Assembly (NCBI RefSeq): GCF_001729745.1
Contig: NZ_CP017186.1
Location: forward strand, 1-64,000
Source of the DNA: Enterobacter hormaechei subsp. hoffmannii
GTDB lineage: Bacteria > Pseudomonadota > Gammaproteobacteria > Enterobacterales > Enterobacteriaceae
Direction of reading: 5' to 3'
DNA length: 64,000 nucleotides
The position numbers were made by a program, and so were the translations under genes. The notes below the pieces were generated by a model. That model did no database searches. It saw only the letters and a program-made list of their open reading frames with translations, and was not told the DNA's origin. Below, in pieces: positions 23,773 through 30,157 of this stretch (its first letter is position 1; each line of letters starts with the position of its first letter).

Positions 23773-25059
23773 TTACTTCCCTTTCGCTAAATATTTCGCC
23801 ATCTCGTCTTCCGGCACCATGCCGCCGCCGGTCGCCCAGACCAGGTGTGTAGTGTTAGCATTCGCCGTTATGCGTACCGGCCCGGCCATCCCCGCCAGCG
23901 CCGACGGCTCCAGACAAATGCCTTCTTCCTGCGCCAGCCAGCCGAGCAGGTCGTACATGCTTTGATCGGCGAGGGTATAGAACCCGTCAAGCAGACGCTC
24001 CATCGCGCGGCCCACGAAGCCAGACGCGCGACCTACCGCCAGACCGTCCGCCGCCGTCACGTTATCAATACCCAGATCCTGCACGGCGATTTCATCGTGC
24101 AGCCCGGTGTAAACGCCCAGCAGCATGCACGGGGAGTGCGTGGGCTCGGCGAAGAAACAGTGGACGTTATCGCCAAAGGCCAGCTTCAGGCCAAACGCCA
24201 CGCCGCCGGGGCCGCCGCCGACGCCGCACGGCAGATAGACATTCAACGGATGTTCAGCATCCACCGCGCGCCCCTGCGCGGCAAACTGCGCTTTCAGGCG
24301 CTCACCTGCAACCGCGTAGCCCAGGAACAGCGTGCGTGAGTTCTCATCGTCAATAAAGAAACAGTTTGGATCGCTTTCCGCCGCTTTGCGCCCTTGCTCC
24401 ACCGCCACGCCATAATCCTGCTCATATTCCACGACGATCACGCCGTGGCTGCGCAGTTTGGCTTTCTTCCACTCGCGGGCGTCGGCGGACATATGCACCG
24501 TGACCTTAAAGCCGATGCGCGCGCTCATAATGCCGATGGACATCCCCAGGTTGCCGGTTGAACCCACCGCGATGCTGTACTGGCTGAAGAAGGCTTTAAA
24601 GCGTGGCTCCAGCAGGATACTGTAGTCATCTTCAACGCTCAGCAACCGGGCTTCCAGCGCCAGTTTTTCCGCGTGGGCCAGCACTTCATAGATACCGCCG
24701 CGCGCTTTAATGGAGCCGGAAATCGGCAGATGGCTGTCTTTTTTCAGCAGCAGCGTGCCTGGAATGGCCTTGCCGGACTCTTTCTCCAGCCGCTTTTGCA
24801 TCGCCGGGATAGCGACCAGTTCGGATTCGATAATCCCGCCCGTTGCCGCCGTTTCCGGGAAGGCTTTCGCCAGATACGGCGCGAAGCGTTTCAGGCGCGC
24901 ATGCGCGTCGTCCACGTCGGCTTTGGTCAGCCTGACATATGGCAACCCTTCCGCCAGCGTCGTGGTGTTCGGATTAAGCCAGGTGATCTCTTTCAGGGCA
25001 ATCAAATCCGCCAGCAGCGGAAACCGGTCAATGAGGCCGGTCAGGTCAGTCGTTTTCAT
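23773..25059 (-). CDS. dsdA: D-serine ammonia-lyase (short form)
   Basis: PLP enzyme converting D-serine to pyruvate and ammonia, which detoxifies D-serine. The PLP Lys is K118 in SGSIKARGG, and the phosphate-cup motif is CGVGGGPGG. Other conserved segments are [12 protein letters not shown] and [13 protein letters not shown]. At 428 residues it is 14 shorter than E. coli DsdA (442). Compared with the E. coli sequence from memory, the missing part lies between [12 protein letters not shown] and [12 protein letters not shown] near residue 402, away from the catalytic lysine. No dsdC or dsdX is next to it, so it may depend on other uptake and regulation. Read leftwards toward a REP. Confidence 0.92.
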   Translation of the reverse strand: MKTTDLTGLIDRFPLLADLIALKEITWLNPNTTTLAEGLPYVRLTKADVDDAHARLKRFAPYLAKAFPETAATGGIIESELVAIPAMQKRLEKESGKAIPGTLLLKKDSHLPISGSIKARGGIYEVLAHAEKLALEARLLSVEDDYSILLEPRFKAFFSQYSIAVGSTGNLGMSIGIMSARIGFKVTVHMSADAREWKKAKLRSHGVIVVEYEQDYGVAVEQGRKAAESDPNCFFIDDENSRTLFLGYAVAGERLKAQFAAQGRAVDAEHPLNVYLPCGVGGGPGGVAFGLKLAFGDNVHCFFAEPTHSPCMLLGVYTGLHDEIAVQDLGIDNVTAADGLAVGRASGFVGRAMERLLDGFYTLADQSMYDLLGWLAQEEGICLEPSALAGMAGPVRITANANTTHLVWATGGGMVPEDEMAKYLAKGK

Positions 25060-25156
25060 AATCTGTCTCAGAATTTAGTTCGTCTTGACTCTACACCAAT
25101 TGTGAAAAAGCATGCTAAATACAGAGTAAAGCATTTGATTATTTGCAAGGGGCGTC

Positions 25157-26269
25157 GTGTTAAAGCCGTTAATTGTCACCGTGTTAGCGCTCGCTTCCGG
25201 CTGGGCCTGTGCCGCTGAGCCACCCCTGACGGCTGCCCGTTACGCGCAGATGTTGGGCGTCGGAATGGATGTCGACTGGGCCCGCACCGAGCGCGGTATA
25301 CGCGAATTCGACCCGTTGGTGGTCCGTGATTTCCAGGCGAAAGGCATACATCATGTCCGTATTCGGGTGGCGGGCGAACCGACGGAAGCGCGGTTGATTC
25401 ACCTGCGTAAGCTGGTGGAGGCTTGCGAGCAATACGGCGTCATCCCCATCATCGCTTATCAGGCCGATGAATATAAAAACGACCCGAAAGCGGATACCGA
25501 AAAAGCGGTGATCAACTGGTGGATTGCCGTGGCGCACTATTTTGGTCAGCGCTCGCCGTTGCTGGGGTTTGACCTGATCTACGAACCGGCGGACAAGCTC
25601 AACCACAACGTTGCTTCGCTCAACCGGGTGTATGAGAAAGCGATCAAAGACATTCACGCCATTGATGCCAGCCGCATGATTTTTATCGCCCCTCGTCTGC
25701 GCGCCGCGCCGGAGGATTTATCCAGCCTGAAGCTGCCCGCACACAGCCAGAATTACCTGCTGGCGGAATGGCATATTTTCCCCTGGGGTCCGCTGAAAAC
25801 GAACGGCAAATACCCGTGGACGTCCGGAACCGCGGCTGAGAAAGCGGCTATCCGTAACCGAATCAATGCCGCGCTGCACTGGCAGCAAAAAACCGGGCAC
25901 GTTAGCTGGGTCGGGGGCTGGGGCGTGGGGGAGTCAAACCACCTCACGCCAACCGCTTCGCAAATGGCCTTCGCCAACTTTATGGCCTGCGAGCTGCAAA
26001 AGGCGAAAATCCCGTATGCGCTTAACGCGGACTTCCAGTTTTATGACGGGGAAGAGGGTGCCTGGCGGCCTGCGCCAGAGCCGTTATTACAGGCGATGAT
26101 TGCGCCCGTGTGTGAAAAGTCCGGCGAGAAGCCGGGCCATCATGCGGTTAAACCGGCTGTTCGTGATGCGGGACGCGCGACGCCAGCGGCAGCCAGCACA
26201 GCAAAATCAGCAGCCCCATCAGGGTCATCAGCAGGCCCAAACTCGCCTGCCCGGTCTGCGGCATCATAG
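25157..26269 (+). CDS. secreted GH5/cellulase-like protein
   Basis: Predicted periplasmic or secreted TIM-barrel hydrolase of 370 residues with a signal peptide (MLKPLIVTVLALASGWACAA, cleavage before EPP). The barrel resembles glycoside hydrolase family 5: GVGMDVDWARTERGIREFD, FQAKGIHHVRIRV, an NEP-like site reading LIYEPADKLN with the possible acid/base Glu, and VGGWGVGESN with a possible nucleophile Glu. The substrate is unknown. The last 40 or so residues (Ala/Ser/Pro-rich, from PGHHAVKPAVRDAG) are encoded antisense to the end of emrD, a 122-base overlap, and look like a read-through tail. Confidence 0.8.
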   Translation: MLKPLIVTVLALASGWACAAEPPLTAARYAQMLGVGMDVDWARTERGIREFDPLVVRDFQAKGIHHVRIRVAGEPTEARLIHLRKLVEACEQYGVIPIIAYQADEYKNDPKADTEKAVINWWIAVAHYFGQRSPLLGFDLIYEPADKLNHNVASLNRVYEKAIKDIHAIDASRMIFIAPRLRAAPEDLSSLKLPAHSQNYLLAEWHIFPWGPLKTNGKYPWTSGTAAEKAAIRNRINAALHWQQKTGHVSWVGGWGVGESNHLTPTASQMAFANFMACELQKAKIPYALNADFQFYDGEEGAWRPAPEPLLQAMIAPVCEKSGEKPGHHAVKPAVRDAGRATPAAASTAKSAAPSGSSAGPNSPARSAAS

Positions 26270-27332
26270 CCGAAAGCCAGGCCAGCGCGCCGGAACCGAT
26301 ATTCTGTAAACCGCCGACCAGGGCACCAGCCGTGCCCGCGTGGAACGGGAACGGCTCCATTGCGCCGCTGGTGGCGAGCGGGAACAGCATGCCCGCGCCG
26401 AAGAAGAACAGCGCCGCCGGGATGAGCAACGTCCAGACCGACATCACGTCAAACAGCCCCGGGATCCACATCATCAGCCCGGCCAGTAGACAGCTGATCA
26501 CCGACTGCCACATCAGCGTAGAGAAGCGTTTGTTCGGACGTCCGGCGAACCATGCGCCGAAGAACGCCGCCGGGATCGGCAGAATAAACAAAATGCTCAC
26601 CACCATGCTGCTCAGGCCAAGGCCTGCGCCCAGCAGCACGCCGGAACAGGCTTCAAACACCGCAATGCCCGCCAGGCCGCCGATTAGCATCAACAGATAA
26701 CAGGTAAAGGACCCATTACCGAACAGCGTTTTGTAGCTGGCGATGAGCTTCGTGCGCGGCGCGTCCTGCGGACGTGTTTCCGGCATCCAGCGCGCCATGC
26801 TGAAGGTGACAATAATGCACAGCACCAGCAGGAAGGCGTAACAGGCGCGCCAGGACCAGACGGTGTCCAGCAGACCCCCAATCAGCGGGGCGAGCAGCGG
26901 GCTGACCAGAATGCCCATATTTAACAGACTGTTGGCGTGGCGAAGCTGGGTGCCCTGGTACATATCACGCGGCAGGGTACGCGCCATGACCCCGCCGACG
27001 CCGGTGCCCACGCCCTGGAGGGCGCTGGCGGCAATCAGGATGGTCAGGCTGTGCGTAGTAATGGCAATCACCGTCGCCACCATGAAAATGCTCATGCCCA
27101 CCAGAATGACCGGACGACGCCCGACGCGATCGGACAGGGGACCATAAACCAGCTGTGAAACGCCATAGGTCAGCAGGTAGGCTGCCATCACGCTCTGTAC
27201 CGCACCTTCGCGGACGCTCAGATCTTTTGCCATATCGGCAATCGCCGGAATGTAGATGGTTTGCGCCATCTGCCCGACGGCCACCAGTAACACCAGCATC
27301 AACAATAAGTTCACGTTCCGTTGCTTTTTCAT
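26148..27332 (-). CDS. emrD: multidrug efflux MFS transporter EmrD
   Basis: Proton-driven 12-helix multidrug exporter of the DHA1 family, 394 residues as in E. coli. The start MKKQRNVNLLLMLVLLVAVGQMAQTIYIPAIADMA matches E. coli EmrD; an upstream in-frame ATG at 27353 would add seven residues. YGPLSDRVGRRPVILVG is the helix 2-3 MFS motif, and GVGTGVGGVMARTLPRD lies in helix 4-5. It expels uncouplers and detergents in E. coli. The last 122 bases are shared, on the opposite strand, with the GH5-like gene. The 27333-27507 interval upstream shows no gene. Confidence 0.95.
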   Translation of the reverse strand: MKKQRNVNLLLMLVLLVAVGQMAQTIYIPAIADMAKDLSVREGAVQSVMAAYLLTYGVSQLVYGPLSDRVGRRPVILVGMSIFMVATVIAITTHSLTILIAASALQGVGTGVGGVMARTLPRDMYQGTQLRHANSLLNMGILVSPLLAPLIGGLLDTVWSWRACYAFLLVLCIIVTFSMARWMPETRPQDAPRTKLIASYKTLFGNGSFTCYLLMLIGGLAGIAVFEACSGVLLGAGLGLSSMVVSILFILPIPAAFFGAWFAGRPNKRFSTLMWQSVISCLLAGLMMWIPGLFDVMSVWTLLIPAALFFFGAGMLFPLATSGAMEPFPFHAGTAGALVGGLQNIGSGALAWLSAMMPQTGQASLGLLMTLMGLLILLCWLPLASRVPHHEQPV

Positions 27333-27507
27333 GTCGCTGAATACTTTTGCCAAAAGAGATAAATAAAGAATAAGTGACTACGCATTCCCATAAATGCGCG
27401 AGGAATCTACCACAGAGAGATGACAATTTAAGCATTACTGTGATGAATGACAGAAGGCGTGAAGGCAGGATTTGTAAACAAGATCGGCAACTAATGTTGC
27501 CAGCGAA

Positions 27508-27926
27508 TTACGCCAGGCGCAGCAGGACCGCACCGGCTGCAATACCCAGCGCCGCCGCGATGCGCAGGCCCACAACCTTCTCTTTTAAAAGCACAAATGC
27601 GATGAATGCGCCGAAGAGAATAGAGGTTTCACGTAGTGCGGCGACCACCGCCAGCGGCGCCTGAGTCATCGCCCAGAGTGCCAGACCGTAAGATCCCATC
27701 GTCCCGACGCCGCCGAGCAGTGTAACGCACAGGAGACGAACAAATATGGCCAGCTTGCGGCAGTCGGCTGGGGCGAGAAGGGGAGTAAAATCAGCGCAAT
27801 AAGCGCGGCTGAACCGCTGACCCCGATCGCCGAGTAGAGCTTGTCCGTTCCGGCTTTAACGATGGCGTTCCAGCTGGCATGCAGCAGTGCGGCGAACAGT
27901 AAAATGCAGAAAACGGTGATGGACAT
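27508..27926 (-). pseudogene. EamA/DMT-family transporter remnant
   Basis: Remains of a drug/metabolite transporter. The reading frame from 27926 starts as a normal EamA protein (MSITVFCILLFAALLHASWNAIVKAG through LFVSCAL, about 68 residues), then turns into unrelated sequence. In another frame the last part of the same family resumes (LGGVGTMGSYGLALWAMTQAP to AAGAVLLRLA). The middle of the usual roughly 280-residue protein, about 145 residues, is missing at the join, and the join is out of frame. Two partial open frames overlap at 27666-27699. A working transporter is not expected. Confidence 0.88.
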
Positions 27927-27988
27927 GGCGGATCGGTTGGTGAAATGTCATCCAACTGTAACATTCCCCCGTCGAGGCTGCCAGCCGC

Positions 27989-28435
27989 TTACACTGCGCA
28001 AAAAAGGCGGTGCGTCACCCGGGGCTCGTCTGACACCAGCCTGAAGCCCGCCCGATGATAAAATCCGTACGCGGTTTCCGGCGCATGGGTATTAAGAAAA
28101 TCAAACCAGATGCTGGCATCCGCCATCACCACGGTCAAAAGTTGTTTTCCAATCCCCAGCCCACGGCACTTTTCGCTGACGTAGAGATGACGAATACGTC
28201 CGGCGCGCGGCTGCTGGCTGAATGGATCGCGATTTAGACCGCACACGCCCACCAGCCTGCCGTTAAGAAACGCCCCCAGCAGCTTTTCACCCGGCGCGTT
28301 AAAGCGATTCTCACCGCGCTGCCAGTTCTCTTCCAGCCTGCGCAGCATATTGAAATTTAACGCGATACTCTCGGCCTTCAGGGCGATATAGCCCGGTTCA
28401 TCAGGCGTAACAGGCTCAATTAACAGACGCGACAT
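27989..28435 (-). CDS. GNAT-family N-acetyltransferase
   Basis: Acetyl-CoA-dependent acetyltransferase of 148 residues. LVGVCGLNRD is the central strand, and RIRHLYVSEKCRGLGIGKQLL is the acetyl-CoA pyrophosphate loop of the R/Q-x-x-G-x-G/A type. The C-terminal AYGFYHRAGFRLV is the usual motif B. Substrate unknown. GAGGGAATGCTATG provides a ribosome site for the start. It lies downstream of tisB on the same strand, separated by a strong hairpin, so it is probably read separately. Confidence 0.88.
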   Translation of the reverse strand: MSRLLIEPVTPDEPGYIALKAESIALNFNMLRRLEENWQRGENRFNAPGEKLLGAFLNGRLVGVCGLNRDPFSQQPRAGRIRHLYVSEKCRGLGIGKQLLTVVMADASIWFDFLNTHAPETAYGFYHRAGFRLVSDEPRVTHRLFCAV

Positions 28436-28454
28436 AGCATTCCCTCGTTATTAA

Positions 28455-28478
28455 AGAGGGGCGGTTGCCCGCCCCTCT
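28455..28478 (-). terminator. terminator of the tisB transcript
   Basis: AGAGGGGCG (28455-28463) and CGCCCCTCT (28470-28478) form a perfect 9-bp stem; on the minus strand it is followed by TTTAATAA. It lies 22 bases after the tisB stop. Confidence 0.8.
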
Positions 28479-28499
28479 CAGGTGCGACTTGAACCTGAA

Positions 28500-28589
28500 T
28501 CACTTAACGTATTTCAGGACAGCATCAAGCAGTTGCAATACAGCAACAATGAGTTTGAGGACAAGTATGACCATATCCACGACGCTCAT
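28500..28589 (-). CDS. tisB: SOS-induced membrane toxin TisB
   Basis: A 29-residue hydrophobic peptide reading MSVVDMVILVLKLIVAV then LQLLDAVLKYVK. It has the same length and spacing of charges as E. coli TisB, with conserved Asp5, Lys12, Gln19, Asp22, Lys26 and Lys29. TisB inserts in the inner membrane, dissipates the proton motive force and promotes persister formation after DNA damage. The gene is too short for usual gene finders. The ribosome site AAAGGAG lies nine bases upstream and is locked in a hairpin. A LexA box, the antisense target sequence and IstR-1 all lie upstream, in the same arrangement as E. coli between emrD and ivbL-ilvB. Confidence 0.93.
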   Translation of the reverse strand: MSVVDMVILVLKLIVAVLQLLDAVLKYVK

Positions 28590-28595
28590 ACGCGT

Positions 28596-28615
28596 CTCCT
28601 TTTGGTTAAAAGGAG
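28596..28615 (-). promoter_or_regulatory. hairpin sequestering the tisB ribosome site
   Basis: On the mRNA strand CTCCTTTT-AACC-AAAAGGAG is a perfect 8-bp stem-loop whose 3' arm is the tisB ribosome site. E. coli tisB is also kept closed and needs an upstream standby site, so the same mechanism is inferred. Confidence 0.85.
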
Positions 28616-28660
28616 CACGATGCTGGCGTACCTTTCCGCCGCCTGTGGCCAGCACCTGGA

Positions 28661-28678
28661 TTGACGTAACACAGTGTG
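28661..28678 (-). promoter_or_regulatory. IstR-1 target site in the tisAB mRNA leader
   Basis: The plus-strand 18-mer TTGACGTAACACAGTGTG occurs here and again at 28906-28923 in istR. The minus-strand tisAB mRNA is therefore perfectly complementary to IstR-1 over 18 bases, continuing through one G-U pair and two more. It lies about 72-89 bases upstream of the tisB start, where the E. coli standby site is. Confidence 0.88.
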
Positions 28679-28789
28679 CTCACTTCAGGGGTTAAGGCAC
28701 TGACGGCACCACCCGTTTCAGCCAGGACTTCGTTGCGCCGGTAAACTGCGGCCCCCTCGCTCACTGCGAACACCCTCAGTATAGATAAA

Positions 28790-28809
28790 TACTGTATGTA
28801 TGAACAGTA
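28790..28809. promoter_or_regulatory. LexA box (SOS operator)
   Basis: TACTG-TATGTATGAA-CAGTA: CTG-N10-CAG with extended matching flanks, a near-consensus LexA site. It lies between the leftward tisAB transcript and the expected start of rightward IstR-2 near 28840, so it can control both, as in E. coli. Confidence 0.93.
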
Positions 28810-28869
28810 TTTTATGGACAAATTTTGGAAGGCGATCCATACTCAAAAACGTCAAAATCCGTGCCGGAA

Positions 28870-28898
28870 TTGCGCGTTCGTCTTCGATCGCGTATACT
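28870..28898 (+). promoter_or_regulatory. istR-1 promoter
   Basis: TTGCGC (28870-28875), 17-base spacer, TATACT (28893-28898), with the RNA start about seven bases later. No LexA box overlaps it, consistent with constitutive IstR-1. Confidence 0.8.
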
Positions 28899-28904
28899 TT
28901 TCGC

Positions 28905-28980
28905 GTTGACGTAACACAGTGTGTTCTGCGGCAACCAACCGCAAAACCCTGATAAAAACCTCGCTTAGGCGGGGTTTTTT
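28905..28980 (+). ncRNA. istR: antisense RNA IstR-1, antitoxin of TisB
   Basis: About 76 nt. The 5' single-stranded region (GTTGACGTAACACAGTGTG) pairs with tisAB mRNA. An internal stem, TGCGG CAACCAA CCGCA (28927-28943), follows. A terminator ACCTCGC-TTAG-GCGGGGT with a T-run ends the RNA at about 28980. Structure, size and position match E. coli IstR-1, which blocks ribosome standby binding and triggers RNase III cleavage of tisAB mRNA. A longer IstR-2 starting near 28840 is expected but not directly visible. Confidence 0.92.
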
Positions 28981-29012
28981 GTTTTCTGACGAAGTGAAAA
29001 TAGTATCCTCCG

Positions 29013-29056
29013 TTGACTTATTGGCAATAGGTGTTATCGTTGCCATAATGGCAACG
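29013..29056. promoter_or_regulatory. higBA promoter and HigA operator
   Basis: CGTTGCCAT-A-ATGGCAACG (29038-29056) is a perfect 9-1-9 palindrome 20 bases before higB. A candidate promoter TTGACT (29013-29018), 16 bases, TATCGT (29035-29040) overlaps it, and a related half-site ATTGGCAAT lies at 29020-29028. Autorepression by HigA is inferred. Confidence 0.8.
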
Positions 29057-29075
29057 GACGCGGCAGGCAAGCAGG

Positions 29076-29390
29076 ATGCATTTAATCTCAATGAAGGCAA
29101 TTTTGGATGCGGTAAGCCAGTTCCCGCAATACAGAGAAGAGCTTCTCTTTTTAGGACGAGTTATTGAAAAGAGCCACTGCCCGACGCCCGCTGCACTGAG
29201 AAAACTTTTCCCAACGCTGGATAACTTCAAGTATCTTGATAAGCATTATGTTATTGATATTGCAAATAACAATCTCAGAGTAGTGGCTCTCATATTCTTT
29301 GAAAGCCAAAAGTTTTATGTGCGCCATGTTTTTACTCATAAGGAATATGACCGTTTTACGGAGAAACATCGCACTAAGGGGAAGAAATGA
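29076..29390 (+). CDS. higB: mRNA interferase toxin HigB
   Basis: RelE-fold ribosome-dependent endoribonuclease of the HigB family, 104 residues, clearly related to E. coli K-12 HigB (YgjN). Shared segments include MHLI start, LRKLFPTLDNFKYLDKHYVIDI, LRVVALIFFESQKFYVRHVFTHKEYD and the basic tail HRTKGKK. The toxin gene precedes the antitoxin, as is typical for hig modules. The four-base overlap with higA couples synthesis. Local base composition is noticeably more AT-rich than the neighbours, suggesting acquisition. Inserted between istR and ivbL. Confidence 0.93.
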   Translation: MHLISMKAILDAVSQFPQYREELLFLGRVIEKSHCPTPAALRKLFPTLDNFKYLDKHYVIDIANNNLRVVALIFFESQKFYVRHVFTHKEYDRFTEKHRTKGKK

Positions 29391-29806
29391 TGATCGTCGC
29401 TGATGCAATGAAAGCTACGCACGCCCTTGTTGCGGCCGTTCCTTTACTGGGTGAACAGCCGAGCGAGAAAGATTATAAGGATGCGCTTGAGCTGGTTGAG
29501 TATCTCCTTATGAACGAGCCCAATAGCCCCTTGCTGGATATTGTTTGCGCCAGAATTAGCCATTACGAAGCTAATCGGCCAGAGATAGTCGCATTACGCA
29601 AGGAGATGGAGTCCGTTCCCGTCGGAATTGCAGTTTTGAGAACCTTGATGGATCAATACAATCTGACGATATCGGATTTTAAGGATGAAATTGGTAGTAA
29701 ATCGATGGTTTCACGAGTTCTGAATGGTCAGAGACAGCTTACTCTGAACCATATTAAAAAGCTGGCGGCCAGATTTGGGGTATCACCTGCGCTATTTATT
29801 GAGTGA
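29387..29806 (+). CDS. higA: antitoxin HigA (XRE-type HTH)
   Basis: Antitoxin and autorepressor, 139 residues, homologous to E. coli HigA (YgjM). The N-terminal helical part (KDALELVEYLLMNEPNSPLLDIVCARI) binds toxin. The C-terminal HTH (about residues 85-139) reads LMDQYNLTISDFKDEIGSKSMVSRVLNGQRQLTLNHIKKLAARFGVSPALFIE. It should neutralise HigB and bind the palindrome at 29038. It overlaps higB by four bases. Confidence 0.93.
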   Translation: MMIVADAMKATHALVAAVPLLGEQPSEKDYKDALELVEYLLMNEPNSPLLDIVCARISHYEANRPEIVALRKEMESVPVGIAVLRTLMDQYNLTISDFKDEIGSKSMVSRVLNGQRQLTLNHIKKLAARFGVSPALFIE

Positions 29807-29952
29807 GTAAAAACCCTTTATTGAGTGTCATCGCCCAACAAACGAAACGTGATCCCTGACGCATTTTTGCGCAGTTGAAAATATTTCCATTGTCACATCC
29901 GAAAACCTGTGTTTGTATAAATTCTATCAATGATTCCAAACACAGGTCCCCA

Positions 29953-30051
29953 ATGACTTCATCCATCTTCACTTCGACCCTACTAAAAACTGCGCAACCT
30001 GCCGCAGTGGTCGTCGTGCGTGTGGTGGTGGTCGTCGGCAATGCGCCGTAG
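29953..30051 (+). CDS. ivbL: ilvB operon leader peptide IvbL
   Basis: A 32-residue leader peptide with 11 valines, ten of them packed as VVVVRVVVVV before the ending GNAP; that C-terminal part is identical to E. coli IvbL as recalled. Two Leu sit at residues 10-11. Ribosome stalling at these codons when charged tRNA is scarce prevents formation of the downstream terminator. ATG 29953; stop 30051; the attenuator begins 25 bases later. Confidence 0.95.
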   Translation: MTSSIFTSTLLKTAQPAAVVVVRVVVVVGNAP

Positions 30052-30076
30052 GGACTGGATCAACACACGAATCCAA

Positions 30077-30108
30077 AACCCCGCCGGCGCAAACCGGGCG
30101 GGGTTTTT
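30077..30108 (+). terminator. ilvB attenuator
   Basis: AACCCCGCC (30077-30085) pairs with GGCGGGGTT (30097-30105), followed by T residues to 30108. It lies between ivbL and ilvB and is the transcription attenuator controlled by ivbL translation. Confidence 0.92.
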
Positions 30109-30157
30109 CGTTTATGAGCCTCCCCGGAAAGTCGGCCCAGAAGAAAAGGACTGGAGC

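Noticed and set aside
28482-28821. Open frames of 60-76 codons on both strands over the tisB region
   Set aside because: They start or end inside the LexA box, target site or toxin hairpin and have no protein-like composition; the 29-codon tisB frame explains the site. A tisA frame was not assigned because its start is not clear.
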